This document shows positions 1 to 8,790 of a DNA stretch of 53,152 nucleotides, piece by piece; position 1 is the first letter of the stretch, and the number at the start of each line of letters is the position of its first letter. Below the pieces are notes generated by a model, which was not told the origin of the DNA, searched no databases, and saw only the letters and a program-made list of their open reading frames with translations. Origin of the DNA: Nitrospirota bacterium (GTDB taxonomy: Bacteria > Nitrospirota > Thermodesulfovibrionia > Thermodesulfovibrionales > Magnetobacteriaceae); the NCBI GenBank assembly GCA_015233615.1, contig JADFXJ010000007.1, forward strand, positions 1 to 53,152, given 5' to 3'. Both the position numbers and the translations under genes were made by a program.

Positions 1-2
1 AG

Positions 3-419
3 CAAAACACGGGAGCCGAGCAGATAAACAAGGCCATACAGCAGCTTGACCAGGTGATACAGCAAAACGCGTCGGCATCCGAGGAACTGGCCTCCACGTC
101 GGAGGAGCTAAGCTCACAGGCGGAACAGCTTCAGCACTCGATAAGTTTCTTCAGGACCAATGACACGGAAAGCTCCTCAGGCGCGGGTCGCGTAAACAAG
201 ACCGCCTCAAGCGCCTCGTCAAGCGCCTCAAGCGCCTCAAGCGCCTTAAAACGCAAGCCGCATGTAGCACCTTTAGCCCGCAGCGGAGACACGTTAACAC
301 GCAGATCTACAGGAAGGCTGTCTGAGAATCCTATAGCTAAGAGACAACTCTCTCACGAAGGGAGAGTCAATATAGATCTGAAGGAAAAGAGCAACGACGA
401 CGAATTCGAGAAATTCTAA
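3..419 (+). CDS. methyl-accepting chemotaxis protein, C-terminal part (5' end outside window)
   Basis: The reading frame is open from the left edge, so this is the end of a larger gene. The first residues ([20 protein letters not shown], then [20 protein letters not shown]) are the last helix of the MCP cytoplasmic signalling domain, which couples to CheA and CheW. After it comes a flexible tail carrying an Ala-Ser-Ser tract (bases 203-246) made by the dispersed AAGCGCCTC repeat, then a basic stretch. The end, DDEFEKF, resembles the acidic/aromatic C-terminal tails of many MCPs. The ligand-binding part is not visible. The gene ends 63 bases before the convergent TPR-methyltransferase gene, with a hairpin between. 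Confidence 0.9.
   Translation, partial: QNTGAEQINKAIQQLDQVIQQNASASEELASTSEELSSQAEQLQHSISFFRTNDTESSSGAGRVNKTASSASSSASSASSALKRKPHVAPLARSGDTLTRRSTGRLSENPIAKRQLSHEGRVNIDLKEKSNDDEFEKF
203..246. repeat. AAGCGCCTC short-repeat array inside MCP tail
   Basis: Four to five copies of a 9-bp unit (AAGCGCCTC with small variants) in tandem, in frame, encode ASS ASS tracts in the receptor tail. It belongs to the dispersed repeat family seen throughout the window. Confidence 0.85.
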
Positions 420-446
420 CTTAAGTGGCAAAGAAATGGTTGCCAT

Positions 447-472
447 CGGGGCGCTTATTTATAAGCGTCCCG
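447..472. terminator. bidirectional hairpin between convergent genes
   Basis: A 12-bp stem (447-458 with 461-472, one G-T pair) closes on a two-base loop between the convergent MCP and TPR-methyltransferase genes. Its arms contain GCGCTTAT and ATAAGCG, so it seems to be built partly from the dispersed repeat that follows it. There is no long T run, so termination strength is uncertain. Confidence 0.5.
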
Positions 473-496
473 ATAAGCGCCTCAATAAGCGCCTCC
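473..496. repeat. 12-bp repeat array overlapping the end of the TPR-methyltransferase gene
   Basis: Two 12-bp units, ATAAGCGCCTCA and ATAAGCGCCTCC. Read on the minus strand they encode the last residues (GGAY) and supply the TGA stop of the gene starting at 1870, so repeat insertion probably reshaped that C-terminus. Confidence 0.75.
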
Positions 497-1870
497 AAAG
501 ACCCTCTTAATCAAACTTATCTTCATTTTCCTTGCCGTTACCACAAGACACTCCACGGGATTGCCCCATTCTTTTCTGAGGACGCCCTGGCGAATATCCA
601 ATACTTTAAACCCCGCTTTTCTAAGTGTTGACTCCACGTATGGGCGGGTATGGCTGTAACGGCCGTGGGGATTCAGATAAAACCCGCGGGTACCCTCCCC
701 TTCCCTGTAATGCTCGACCGTAAATACCATCAGCCCGTCCGGGCTCAAGGCTTTGGCCGCAGCACTCAGGGCTTCTTCGAGGACACCGAAGTAAGTCAGC
801 GTATCGCAGGTCGCTATGAGATCGAAGGCTTCATTATGCTTCCCTAAATAACTCGTCAGTTCATCCTTTACAAGACTGTCGTAAAGACCACGCTTTCCGG
901 CCTCGTTTAGCATGGAATGGGATAAGTCTACTCCGGTCAGGTGCCTCGAAAAGAGTTTCAACACGGATGCACATAACCCCGTGCCACAGCCGGCATCGAG
1001 TGTGCGAAACTGTTTTTGAGGGGCTGTCTCCCTGGCCAGGGCTGCGGCCATCAATGCAGGCCCCACGTAGGACAGTTGTGCCATCCTGGTATCGTAGTCG
1101 AGGGCGTAATTGTCGAAATTGGTTTCCACGTAGCAGTCGGACGCTCGTGCCGGAGCCTCCAGTACGTCACTTGTTGCAGCACAGGCGGTATAAAGGTGGG
1201 CGGCAATAGGGTTATCGGGCTCTTCGTCCATCCATTGGCGGTACACCTCGGCCGCTTCCCTGATTCGTCCCAGCCTGTAAAAAGCCGAACCCCTGTCAAG
1301 CTTGCTTTGGTCCGAGGCAGGGCTCAGGACAAAGGCCCTGCACAGGTACTCCGCGGCCTCTATATACCTGCCCTGTTGAGACAACACCGCTCCCAGATTA
1401 TTTAAAGCCGGAATAAAGTCGGGGTTCAGTTCGATGGCTTTTCTGTACGCGGCTTCCCCTTCGTCAAAGCGGCTTATTTGCTGCAAAGCCGCCCCCATAT
1501 TGTTCCATATATTGGCATCGCAGTTCGTTATGGCGATGGAGTTTTTAAAAGCCTCTATAGCTTGCGTAAACTCTTTTTGAGTTAACAGCATGTTGCCAAG
1601 ATTATTGTACCACTCGGAGTGTTGCGGAGAAAGTTCAATCGATTTTTTAACCATAGTAATGCCGTCAAGATCCCGGTCATGATGATACCGGAGTATTCCC
1701 AAAAAGTGCAAAACTTCGGGATATTCGGGATTCTCCTTCAGCAGCCTTAGATAAAGCTTCCGTGCCTGTTCGACTTTACCTTCCCGATGGAGATTCTTAG
1801 CGTTGGACAAAACCCCGGACAATGCCCCTGAAGAGCCCGAAGCCTTAAAATGTTCGATTTTCCGACGCAT
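482..1870 (-). CDS. TPR-repeat protein with C-terminal SAM-dependent methyltransferase domain
   Basis: The protein has 462 residues. Residues about 15-225 form six or so tetratricopeptide repeats (for example IWNNMGAALQQISRFDEGEA and NPDFIPALNNLGAVLSQQGR), a protein-binding scaffold. Residues about 285-450 form a class I methyltransferase with the SAM-binding motif LDAGCGTGLCA, the acidic residue at the end of strand 2 (TGVDLSHSML) and the motif IV-like FDLIATCDTL. The substrate is unknown; TPR-methyltransferases of this type occur near surface or flagellar genes and may modify proteins. No signal peptide, so cytoplasmic. No clear ribosome site precedes the ATG; a TATAAT lies about 18 bases upstream. 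The C-terminus runs into the short-repeat array. Confidence 0.85.
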   Translation of the reverse strand: MRRKIEHFKASGSSGALSGVLSNAKNLHREGKVEQARKLYLRLLKENPEYPEVLHFLGILRYHHDRDLDGITMVKKSIELSPQHSEWYNNLGNMLLTQKEFTQAIEAFKNSIAITNCDANIWNNMGAALQQISRFDEGEAAYRKAIELNPDFIPALNNLGAVLSQQGRYIEAAEYLCRAFVLSPASDQSKLDRGSAFYRLGRIREAAEVYRQWMDEEPDNPIAAHLYTACAATSDVLEAPARASDCYVETNFDNYALDYDTRMAQLSYVGPALMAAALARETAPQKQFRTLDAGCGTGLCASVLKLFSRHLTGVDLSHSMLNEAGKRGLYDSLVKDELTSYLGKHNEAFDLIATCDTLTYFGVLEEALSAAAKALSPDGLMVFTVEHYREGEGTRGFYLNPHGRYSHTRPYVESTLRKAGFKVLDIRQGVLRKEWGNPVECLVVTARKMKISLIKRVFGGAY

Positions 1871-1981
1871 AATTTCTTATCTGGTATAATTATAACATTA
1901 ATAGCTCACAACATGAATAGCTCACAACATAGGTCCTGCAGCGCAACCATCACGTCAGCGGTATTTGCCGGCAAAAACACG

Positions 1982-2018
1982 CTAAAAAGGGTACAGTTAC
2001 ACACTGTGCCCTTTTTAG
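1982..2018. terminator. hairpin terminator after flgE
   Basis: The 15-bp arms CTAAAAAGGGTACAG and CTGTGCCCTTTTTAG (one T-G pair) enclose a 7-base loop. The A-rich and T-rich ends let it work in both directions. It lies 41 bases past the flgE stop and should end the flagellar operon. Confidence 0.8.
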
Positions 2019-2058
2019 AGTGACGATTCTGTGGTTAGTATCGTTTTGCCATCAGAGT

Positions 2059-3435
2059 CTATCGTTTGAGGTTTAAAGTATCCTGCATCATTTCGTCAAT
2101 GGTGGTAACGGTTTTCGTGTTGGCAGTGTATGCCCTCTGGGCGGCAATCATCTGTATAAACTGAGTTGACAGGTCAACGTTGCTTTGTTCCAGATTTCCC
2201 TCGACGATACCTCCAAGTCCGCTTGTCTTTGGCGCGCTTACGACCGGTATGCCGGAGGCAAACGATTCAAGGTAGTTATTGCTGCCGATCTTCGTCAATT
2301 TGTCCGGAGCAGGGAATTTAGCGAGAACTATTTCTCCGATAACCAGTGTCTGGCCATTGGAAAACACTGCCGTTATAACACCCGACTGGTCTACGTTTAC
2401 GCTTTTCATCGAGCCTGGTGCTTTACCATCCTGCGTTGAACTTATTGGTTGAAAAATGTCCGCCAACTGGACGGTGGAACCCAGTCCGTTTCCTCCCTGG
2501 GCCAGCGACTGGCCGTATTTAAAGGTGATTGGTTGCGTAAACGCTACCGAAGTACCGAAGTTAAACTGCTCCGCAGGTTCAATCATGTTTGCCTGGGTAA
2601 CCGTGGCAATCGAGGTTGCGGTACCTGAGCTATAGAGGACTCCGCTTTGGTTGAATACCAGGTATTGGTGTGACGCGGATGATGCTATATCGAGTTGCCT
2701 GTTGTGTACAGGGTCATTGTACACGTAGTTCACTTCCCAGACATTTCCCGTTCTCTTCGTATAATATGCCGTCACCTCATGGGCGCCACCCTGAGAGTCG
2801 TACACTGTCGTAGTGTTGGAGTAATTGTAGTTCAAAGGAAGATCCGGGATTCCGTTTGCATCATTAGCTATTCTAAAGCGCAACGAAGCGTCGATACTAG
2901 TTGCCGTAGAGGTCAGGTTGAGAGTAGAATCCACTTCTGAGGTCACAGACGCAGTATTTAAGGCCGCATTGATCTTTACGTCCGTTACCGCGCCTTTAAA
3001 CGTGGAAGACGTTACAATGGTCGCATTTGCGGAAGTTGCCAGATATCCCTGCACTCTCAGGCCGCCGGGATTGACAAGATAGCCATCCTTGTCAAGTGTA
3101 AAATTGCCTGCTCTTGTATATAGATGTCCGGCCCCGGCACCAGGGTCCCGCAATAAGAAAAAGCCGTTACCGTCAATTGCCATATCGAGTGGATTGCCGG
3201 TTGCCACTAACGTTCCCTGTGTAAAAAGGGGAGTAATGGTCTCCAGGAGTGTTCCGTTGCCAATCTGGGCGCCTCCCGTAACACCGGTGATTAATTGGCT
3301 AAGAACGTCACCAAATACCGGTGAGTTCGATTTAAAAGCAGTAGTGCTTAGGTTTGCTATGTTGTCACCTATTATAGAGATAGCGCTTGCATTTGCCGTC
3401 ATTCCACTAACTGCAGTCCATAATGCCTGTAACAT
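2059..3435 (-). CDS. flgE: flagellar hook protein FlgE
   Basis: A 458-residue rod/hook-family protein, last gene of the flagellar operon. The N-terminus (MLQALWTAVSGMTANASAIS, then GDNIANLSTTAFKS) is the conserved rod/hook helix, and the C-terminus (FIQMIAAQRAYTANTKTVTT) is the matching heptad-rich helix; the two pack to form the hook core. The middle (about 100-380) is the variable surface domain. Length is normal for FlgE; FlgG (about 260) and FlgF are much shorter. The ATG has a good GGAGGG site 7 bases upstream. It follows flgD, the hook-assembly scaffold. Confidence 0.95.
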   Translation of the reverse strand: MLQALWTAVSGMTANASAISIIGDNIANLSTTAFKSNSPVFGDVLSQLITGVTGGAQIGNGTLLETITPLFTQGTLVATGNPLDMAIDGNGFFLLRDPGAGAGHLYTRAGNFTLDKDGYLVNPGGLRVQGYLATSANATIVTSSTFKGAVTDVKINAALNTASVTSEVDSTLNLTSTATSIDASLRFRIANDANGIPDLPLNYNYSNTTTVYDSQGGAHEVTAYYTKRTGNVWEVNYVYNDPVHNRQLDIASSASHQYLVFNQSGVLYSSGTATSIATVTQANMIEPAEQFNFGTSVAFTQPITFKYGQSLAQGGNGLGSTVQLADIFQPISSTQDGKAPGSMKSVNVDQSGVITAVFSNGQTLVIGEIVLAKFPAPDKLTKIGSNNYLESFASGIPVVSAPKTSGLGGIVEGNLEQSNVDLSTQFIQMIAAQRAYTANTKTVTTIDEMMQDTLNLKR

Positions 3436-3506
3436 TTTCTTACCCTCCTTCTGAAGTTCCGGGTTCAGTATCCATCTTTAGAATGTCCTCACTTGCCTGC
3501 AAATAT

Positions 3507-3983
3507 TTACGCCGTTTGACTTATCTGTTGTATATTGCTTGTTACTACACTTTCTCCGTCTTTCAGGTTGAGGTAGGTTACGCCATTTTTAAAAGTTATA
3601 CCCGTTACCTGGGATGTATTGTTGTCAGTTGTCGTTACAGACTTGCCAATCATGTTGACCGCCGATATATTGTTAAGCGAATTTTCGTAAGCAGACATGT
3701 TTTTAAGGTTTGTGTTGATAGTGGTAAGCTGTTCGAGAGAACTAAACGTAGCTAACTGTGACGTGAAACCGGCACTGTCCATAGGGTTCATCGGATCCTG
3801 ATTCTTAAGTTGTGCCATGAAGAGCTTCAAAAACTGGTCCTCGCTAACAAGATTACCGTTTGCAGAGGTATTGGAAGAATTAGAGGACGCTGTTGTTGAC
3901 GCATTCGCCATTGACGACGGAGTTGTGTTTGTATTTGTGGTTGTCGGCGTTGCGGCCGCTGAAGCTATAGACGATGTATCCAT
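3507..3983 (-). CDS. flgD: flagellar hook assembly scaffold FlgD
   Basis: FlgD caps the growing hook and is required for FlgE polymerisation. The conserved N-terminal part is clear: a Ser/Thr/Asn-rich leader, then VSEDQFLKLFMAQLKNQDPM and a DSAGFTSQLATFSSLEQL segment (about residues 50-90). At 158 residues it is short: the C-terminal FlgD Tudor/Ig domain seems reduced to a small strand-rich piece ending in VVTSNIQQISQTA. I take the start at 3983, where AGGAGG lies 7 bases upstream; an upstream ATG at 4007 in the same frame overlaps fliK and lacks such a site. Confidence 0.92.
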   Translation of the reverse strand: MDTSSIASAAATPTTTNTNTTPSSMANASTTASSNSSNTSANGNLVSEDQFLKLFMAQLKNQDPMNPMDSAGFTSQLATFSSLEQLTTINTNLKNMSAYENSLNNISAVNMIGKSVTTTDNNTSQVTGITFKNGVTYLNLKDGESVVTSNIQQISQTA

Positions 3984-3999
3984 GAAAACCTCCTTCTCA

Positions 4000-5598
4000 T
4001 TATGCAAAAATATTTATTTCTCCGGCGCCGCGATAATTTCTTACCGATTTGACGGATGGTTCATCTTTGTCCGCGTTACGGGCAGAACCGTTGCCACCAT
4101 TACCTTTATTGTCTTTATTGTTGTTGAAGTCTCCACGCTTGTCTTTCAGAGAAACCGAGAATCCCCCTACACTCAAACCTTCCTTTGCCAGTGCGTTTAT
4201 GATATCGGGCAGGTTCTTTTCTAAAAGAGCTTTGCCTTGAGGCTCGGTTGCGCTTATGTGGGCGTGGACTACTCCTTTTTCCATATTGATGTCTATGTTG
4301 AGTTTCCCTATACCGTCCGGTTCTATCCTAACCTCGATGGATGTGTCGCTTTTTTTCGTTATACTCATAAGAGTATCGTTGACGTTTATCATTTTGGAAA
4401 CACCAACTTCCGTGATTGAATCCGGTGCAGTATGCAAAGGTGCCGGTAAAGCTTCATTAGCCATGTGAAAATCTTTCATCGACATGCCGACGGCGTTACC
4501 GTCGACTTTGCTCATCGTGTTCATGATATCTTCAACCTGTTTAGAGTCTTTCGCTTCATTGCCATCTTTAACGGAAGACCTGGTTAAAGCCTCAAGTAAT
4601 GAATTCGACGATGTCTCTTTGTTTTGCTTCATACCCGCTGCGCGCATAATTTCGTCTAAAGGCCCATTGGCGTCTTTTGTGGATTGGTTTGCACGAGCGG
4701 CATCGCTGCCAGCGCCGGCGCCATCGCCCTGTGTGGCGAAACCTTTGAGCGACTTTCCTGCTAACAGGTTTGCAAAAAGCGAGTCTGGTACATCCGGGGA
4801 TGGCGTTGCATTCCCCTTACCCTGGTTTGCCTGTGCCGCTTTCAATAAAGCTTGTGCGGGGTCCGCACCACTCACGCCATTGTCCACGGCTTGTTTTAAT
4901 AAAGCCTGAGCGGGGTCCATACCATTGTCCAGAGCTTGTTTCAATAAAGCTTGCATGGGGTTCATACCCTTATCCACGGCTTGTTTCAATAAAGCTTGTG
5001 CGGGGTCAACGCCATTGATGCCATTGTCCACGGCTTGTTTCAATAAAGCCTGAGCGGGGTCCACAGCATTGTTCGTTAACGTAAGAAGCCGGAATTCTCC
5101 TCCATCCACCGGGTTAGTTGCAGCCTGAGTGCCAACCGTTACATTGCCGCCCGGCTGAACAGGAGACTGTGTCGACAACTGGTTAAGTAATACCGCTAAA
5201 TGGATATTATCAATGCCTGTAAAGGGGTTGGCAACTCCGATTCGATTAGCAGGGTCTATAGCATGGTGTCTATGTGGCATTACCACGGCTTGGGGGTTAG
5301 ATGATATTTGCGGATTATCTATCGGGGCCGGTACCGGTAAGGAAAGGCCCATGAGGCCGGTTATACTTGTACTGGAAGCGTTATTGAACGTTACGGACGG
5401 ATTTATCCCTGAATGAACGATAGTTGCACCCTTTGAGGGCTGAGGCATTCCCCCTATCTGTGCGCTCAGGAGCGCAAATAAAGAAGCAAAGCCGTTGGAT
5501 TGGCCGCTTTGGGGTGATGCCGTTACGCCCGGGCCTGATGGTGTGAATGCGGCCTGTGTGTTTAAATCCGGCACGTTTATACTCTGCATGTAGCTCAT
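4000..5598 (-). CDS. fliK: flagellar hook-length control protein FliK
   Basis: A 532-residue protein with the usual FliK layout: a long low-complexity N-terminal and central part, then a conserved C-terminal domain (about 425-495, SIEVRIEPDGIGKLNIDINM) that switches export specificity from hook to filament. Residues about 180-255 hold five tandem copies of a 15-20 residue unit (DPAQALLKQAVDNG and variants), a likely site of length variation in the molecular ruler. The N-terminus has no cleavable signal, as expected for a type III export substrate. It overlaps the upstream alternative start of flgD by 8 bases. Confidence 0.9.
   Translation of the reverse strand: MSYMQSINVPDLNTQAAFTPSGPGVTASPQSGQSNGFASLFALLSAQIGGMPQPSKGATIVHSGINPSVTFNNASSTSITGLMGLSLPVPAPIDNPQISSNPQAVVMPHRHHAIDPANRIGVANPFTGIDNIHLAVLLNQLSTQSPVQPGGNVTVGTQAATNPVDGGEFRLLTLTNNAVDPAQALLKQAVDNGINGVDPAQALLKQAVDKGMNPMQALLKQALDNGMDPAQALLKQAVDNGVSGADPAQALLKAAQANQGKGNATPSPDVPDSLFANLLAGKSLKGFATQGDGAGAGSDAARANQSTKDANGPLDEIMRAAGMKQNKETSSNSLLEALTRSSVKDGNEAKDSKQVEDIMNTMSKVDGNAVGMSMKDFHMANEALPAPLHTAPDSITEVGVSKMINVNDTLMSITKKSDTSIEVRIEPDGIGKLNIDINMEKGVVHAHISATEPQGKALLEKNLPDIINALAKEGLSVGGFSVSLKDKRGDFNNNKDNKGNGGNGSARNADKDEPSVKSVRNYRGAGEINIFA
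4827..5065. repeat. tandem coding repeat in fliK
   Basis: Five imperfect copies of a unit encoding DPAQALLKQAVDNG, spaced 45-60 bases apart. The DNA copies are very similar (CTTGTTTCAATAAAGC recurs on the plus strand), which suggests recent duplication. Confidence 0.85.
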
Positions 5599-5704
5599 GT
5601 TCCTTAGAAGTGCAAGTACCGTGCCATGTTTAAATATTGTATTATCTATTGTAGAAATGCCGTTTAAAGGAGTATTGGATTGGTATCTGAAGCGGGAAAA
5701 TTTT

Positions 5705-6274
5705 TCACTTTACGGGAAGAAATTTCGTAATGGTGGACATTTTTTCCGTTAAAGAAGCGGCCTTTTTCACTTCCATTTGTCCCATGGCGGCACCGGCTTT
5801 CCTGCTGTTCATCTTCAGGAGTATTTTAACGGCGAGGTCTTCGTCTATTTCGGAGAGATTTCTTGCGGCATCCTCCGTGGACATCGCATCGTATGCTTTG
5901 ACGAGGGTCTTAAGTCTTGCAGCCTCTGCTTCGGGTACCTTGCTGAGAAGTTCCTCAAGCCTGGTCAGGATGTCGTTGTATGTGGTTATTTTTTTATCGA
6001 TATCCGCCTGTAACGCTTTCAGGCGCTCCTCTTCGCTGAGGGTGTTACCGGCAGGCGGGTTGACGGCAGCAGGGGCCGGCGTTTCGCTGCCAGAGTTCTG
6101 GGCACCGGCAATAAACGGCACGGAGGCGCTTACTGACAAAAACAAAAAAGTAAGCGTTAAACAAGCAATAAGTGATAGTACCTGAAAACGCTTTTCAGGC
6201 TTTTGGCATTCGGGACAGATACAGATAGTCCATGGTTTTTTGCTCAATGGCGGATTGCCTTTTCTTCTCTTCAT
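5705..6274 (-). CDS. MotE-like (MgtE N-terminal-like) flagellar protein
   Basis: A protein with one N-terminal membrane segment (VLSLIACLTLTFLFLSVSAS), an Ala/Pro linker, a coiled coil (about 75-125) and a C-terminal part (VKAYDAMSTEDAARNLSEID then VKILLKMNSRKAGAAMGQM) matching the MgtE intracellular N-domain fold found in MotE, a periplasmic partner of motor or stator proteins. Its place between fliJ and fliK is usual for this gene. The longest frame overlaps fliJ by 80 bases and has an odd cysteine-containing leader, so the real start may be a later non-ATG codon such as TTG in the 6240s. I cannot decide the start from sequence alone. Confidence 0.75.
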   Translation of the reverse strand: MKRRKGNPPLSKKPWTICICPECQKPEKRFQVLSLIACLTLTFLFLSVSASVPFIAGAQNSGSETPAPAAVNPPAGNTLSEEERLKALQADIDKKITTYNDILTRLEELLSKVPEAEAARLKTLVKAYDAMSTEDAARNLSEIDEDLAVKILLKMNSRKAGAAMGQMEVKKAASLTEKMSTITKFLPVK

Positions 6275-6635
6275 TTATCATCTTGTCCTTGAGGGTTTCG
6301 ATGACTTTAACGTCCTTAAAAGCCTCCAGGAGTTCAAGCTCTTTGGCGGCAAGTTCCTTTTCCCTATCGATTATTATAACTTTTTGCGCATCTATTTTTC
6401 TGTACATGAACTCAATGTAATCATATATTAATGTAATCTCGTTGATGTTACCGGTTTTTGAGTTAATGTTCCTGTCCAGAGCGCTCAGGTTTTCCTTCAG
6501 ATCGACCTCCATCGTTTCGAGTCTCTTGTATTCGCTTTTCACAACGGCAGCGGCTTTCTTTACTTCTTGCGCGATTTCGTCTTTTTTAAACTCTCTGAGT
6601 TCCTGAATTCGTTCCAGAGTCTTTATGTTTGCCAT
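6195..6635 (-). CDS. fliJ: flagellar export protein FliJ
   Basis: A 146-residue, almost wholly helical coiled-coil protein, charged throughout (LERIQELREFKKDEIAQEVK). Size and position directly after fliI identify FliJ, the stalk-like chaperone-escort that links the FliI ATPase ring to FlhA. Sequence conservation in this family is low, so synteny carries much of the weight. A TTAAGG-like site precedes the ATG. The gap to fliI contains a four-copy repeat array. Confidence 0.85.
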   Translation of the reverse strand: MANIKTLERIQELREFKKDEIAQEVKKAAAVVKSEYKRLETMEVDLKENLSALDRNINSKTGNINEITLIYDYIEFMYRKIDAQKVIIIDREKELAAKELELLEAFKDVKVIETLKDKMINEEKKRQSAIEQKTMDYLYLSRMPKA

Positions 6636-6720
6636 ATTTATTTAACCTTAAGGTTTCACTACGTTATACGGAGTTGCATTCATTCGGGTTAACTATCGTA
6701 CTAGTTACCGGAAGCAAACT

Positions 6721-6780
6721 AACGAGGCGCTTAACGAGGCGCTTAACGAGGCGCTTAACGAGGCGCTTAATCAGACGCTT
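6721..6780. repeat. 12-bp short-repeat array between fliI and fliJ
   Basis: Four exact tandem copies of AACGAGGCGCTT (6721-6768) and a fifth degenerate copy (AATCAGACGCTT, 6769-6780) end at the stop codon of fliI. This is the clearest intergenic array of the dispersed family. Confidence 0.95.
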
Positions 6781-8111
6781 CAGGCTTGGAAAAGTTTATA
6801 CATACTGTCAAGGCTTGTGGCCATGTCCCTGCTTTCGGTTATTCCCTGCTTAAGGTAATTGTTGAGCAACGTATCCATACGTATAGCATAATCAACTTTT
6901 GGATTAGAGCCTTCTTTATATGCTCCAAGGTTTATCATATCTTCAAACCGCCTGTACGTAGCCAGAGTTTCGATAAACTTTCCCGCCGTGGAAAGATGAT
7001 TCCGGTCGATAATATCAGGCATGACCCTGCTGATAGAGCGAAGCACGTCTATGGCGGGATAATGGTTTTCCATTGCCAAAGCGCGCGAAAGCACTATGTG
7101 TCCGTCAAGGATGCTCGTAGCTGCGTCGGCAACCGGGTCGGTAAGGTCGTCTCCCTCGACTAGTACCGTATAAATACCGGTTACGCTACCTTTTCCTTTT
7201 GCCGTGCCTGCCCTTTCCAGAAGTTTCGGCAAAAGAGCGAACACCGACGGAGTGTAGCCTTTCGATGCCGGGGGTTCCCCAATGGCAAGGCCAATCTCGC
7301 GCTGTGCCATAGCGACACGGGTTAGAGAATCCATGAATAAAAGCACGTCAAGCTGTTTGCTTCTAAAATACTCGGAAATGGCAGTTGCCACAAAGGCGCC
7401 CTTTACCTTGGCCACTGCAGATTGTTCGGACGTGGACACTACGACTACGGAACGCGTCATTCCCTCGGGGCCGAGGTCTCTTTCGATGAACTCCCGCACC
7501 TCCCTTCCTCTTTCACCCACCAGAGCTATCACGTTTACGTCCGCTTTGGTGTATTTGGCCATCATGCCGAGCAACACGCTCTTACCGACACCGGCCCCTG
7601 CCATGATACCAATCCTCTGGCCTTTTCCTATGGTCAGGAGACCGTTGATCGCACCGATTCCCAAGTCAATGGGCTCTCTGATTCTCTCCTTGGTAAGAGG
7701 GTTGGGGGGTATGGAAAAGATTGGGTAGTTTTCACCCATTATGGGGCCTTTGCCGTCGATAGGGGAACCTGATTCGTCTATAACGCGCCCTATAAGCTGC
7801 CGGCCGACTTTTATTGAAACCTTACTGCCCATGGAGTAAACCCTGCTGCCCGGCTTTATCCATGCAATATCACCTGTTGCCATCAGAAGCACCTTGCCGT
7901 CTTTAAATCCAACGACTTCGGAATCGATGGGCTTAGCACTTTGTGAGTCGTTTTGTGAGTCCGAGTAGATTTTACAAGCCTCTCCCACACTCGATCTTAT
8001 TCCCGTAGCCTTTATCAGGATTCCGGTTATCTCCACTACTTTTCCATAAACCCTGAGTGGATCCACTTTTTCAAGAGCCTTAAGGTAAGGTGATAAATCA
8101 ACCGATGACAA
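6780..8111 (-). CDS. fliI: flagellum-specific ATPase FliI
   Basis: A 443-residue F1-beta-like ATPase that energises or gates flagellar type III export. It has the Walker A motif GAGVGKS (about residue 170), the Walker B segment VLLFMDSLTR and the GEPPASKGYTPSVFALLPKL stretch typical of FliI. The N-terminal beta-barrel domain and the C-terminal helical domain (LNNYLKQGITESRDM) are intact and the length is standard. It overlaps the end of fliH by 14 bases, so translation is likely coupled. Confidence 0.96.
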   Translation of the reverse strand: MSSVDLSPYLKALEKVDPLRVYGKVVEITGILIKATGIRSSVGEACKIYSDSQNDSQSAKPIDSEVVGFKDGKVLLMATGDIAWIKPGSRVYSMGSKVSIKVGRQLIGRVIDESGSPIDGKGPIMGENYPIFSIPPNPLTKERIREPIDLGIGAINGLLTIGKGQRIGIMAGAGVGKSVLLGMMAKYTKADVNVIALVGERGREVREFIERDLGPEGMTRSVVVVSTSEQSAVAKVKGAFVATAISEYFRSKQLDVLLFMDSLTRVAMAQREIGLAIGEPPASKGYTPSVFALLPKLLERAGTAKGKGSVTGIYTVLVEGDDLTDPVADAATSILDGHIVLSRALAMENHYPAIDVLRSISRVMPDIIDRNHLSTAGKFIETLATYRRFEDMINLGAYKEGSNPKVDYAIRMDTLLNNYLKQGITESRDMATSLDSMYKLFQA

Positions 8112-8790
8112 GGTTATCCTTCATTTCGCCGACTGCATTGTCAAAAAGCTCGTTTACGTCGGCAATTACTTCTTCCGTGGTACCTTCTATATGGGCGCCC
8201 TGTAGTGGTATCGATGAATCGGTCTCAAAGACAATCTCAGGATGTATCCCGGTAAGGGTTTCCTTGCCTTTCAGAAATATGTCTAACGTGTCCGGATGGA
8301 TTCTTATGGTTATCCTGCCTACTTTCTCCATTTTGTTAAAAGCCGCCTTGACAATGTCAAGCATGATGCCGGAGTTGAGAGACAACTCATACGCGATAGT
8401 TTTCCTGGCAAGAGCTACGGCAAGGTCTACTACCTGAGGCTCCACCTCCGCTAAAATCTTTTTTTTCAATTCTTTCAATTCCGAGACAATCTGCGATAAT
8501 TCCTCGATAAGTGGTTGAGCCGTATTTCCCGCTTTTTGAAGACCCTCGTTGGTACCGGCTTCCTGGCCGGCATTGAAACCTTTCCGGTAAGCCTCCTTTT
8601 CAAGTTCTTCGGCATTGGTCCTGGCCTGCTTTTCGATTTCCTCAAGCAATACCCTGGGATCGGGTGGAGGGGCCTCTTGTAAGGCGTCAGAAGCCGCAGC
8701 ATCCCCTTCATCCTCTGCGGAATACTCACCGAAAGATGGCATTCCGTAAAGTTCGACGTTACCATCCCTTATTATCTTACTTCTAAACAA
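8098..8790 (-). CDS. fliH: flagellar assembly protein FliH
   Basis: FliH regulates the FliI ATPase and tethers it to the C-ring. The 230-residue protein has an acidic N-terminus, a helical stretch with YRKGFNAGQEAGTNEGLQ (a GxxxG-like FliH feature, about 72-90) and a C-terminal V-ATPase-E-like domain (VEPQVVDLAVALARKTIAYE, then RIHPDTLDIF). It overlaps fliG by 8 bases and fliI by 14 bases. Confidence 0.9.
   Translation of the reverse strand: MFRSKIIRDGNVELYGMPSFGEYSAEDEGDAAASDALQEAPPPDPRVLLEEIEKQARTNAEELEKEAYRKGFNAGQEAGTNEGLQKAGNTAQPLIEELSQIVSELKELKKKILAEVEPQVVDLAVALARKTIAYELSLNSGIMLDIVKAAFNKMEKVGRITIRIHPDTLDIFLKGKETLTGIHPEIVFETDSSIPLQGAHIEGTTEEVIADVNELFDNAVGEMKDNLVIG

Noticed and set aside
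6721-6780. Short tandem array considered as a CRISPR or attachment site
   Set aside because: Units are 12 bases without spacers and recur elsewhere in genes; no cas genes or integrase nearby.
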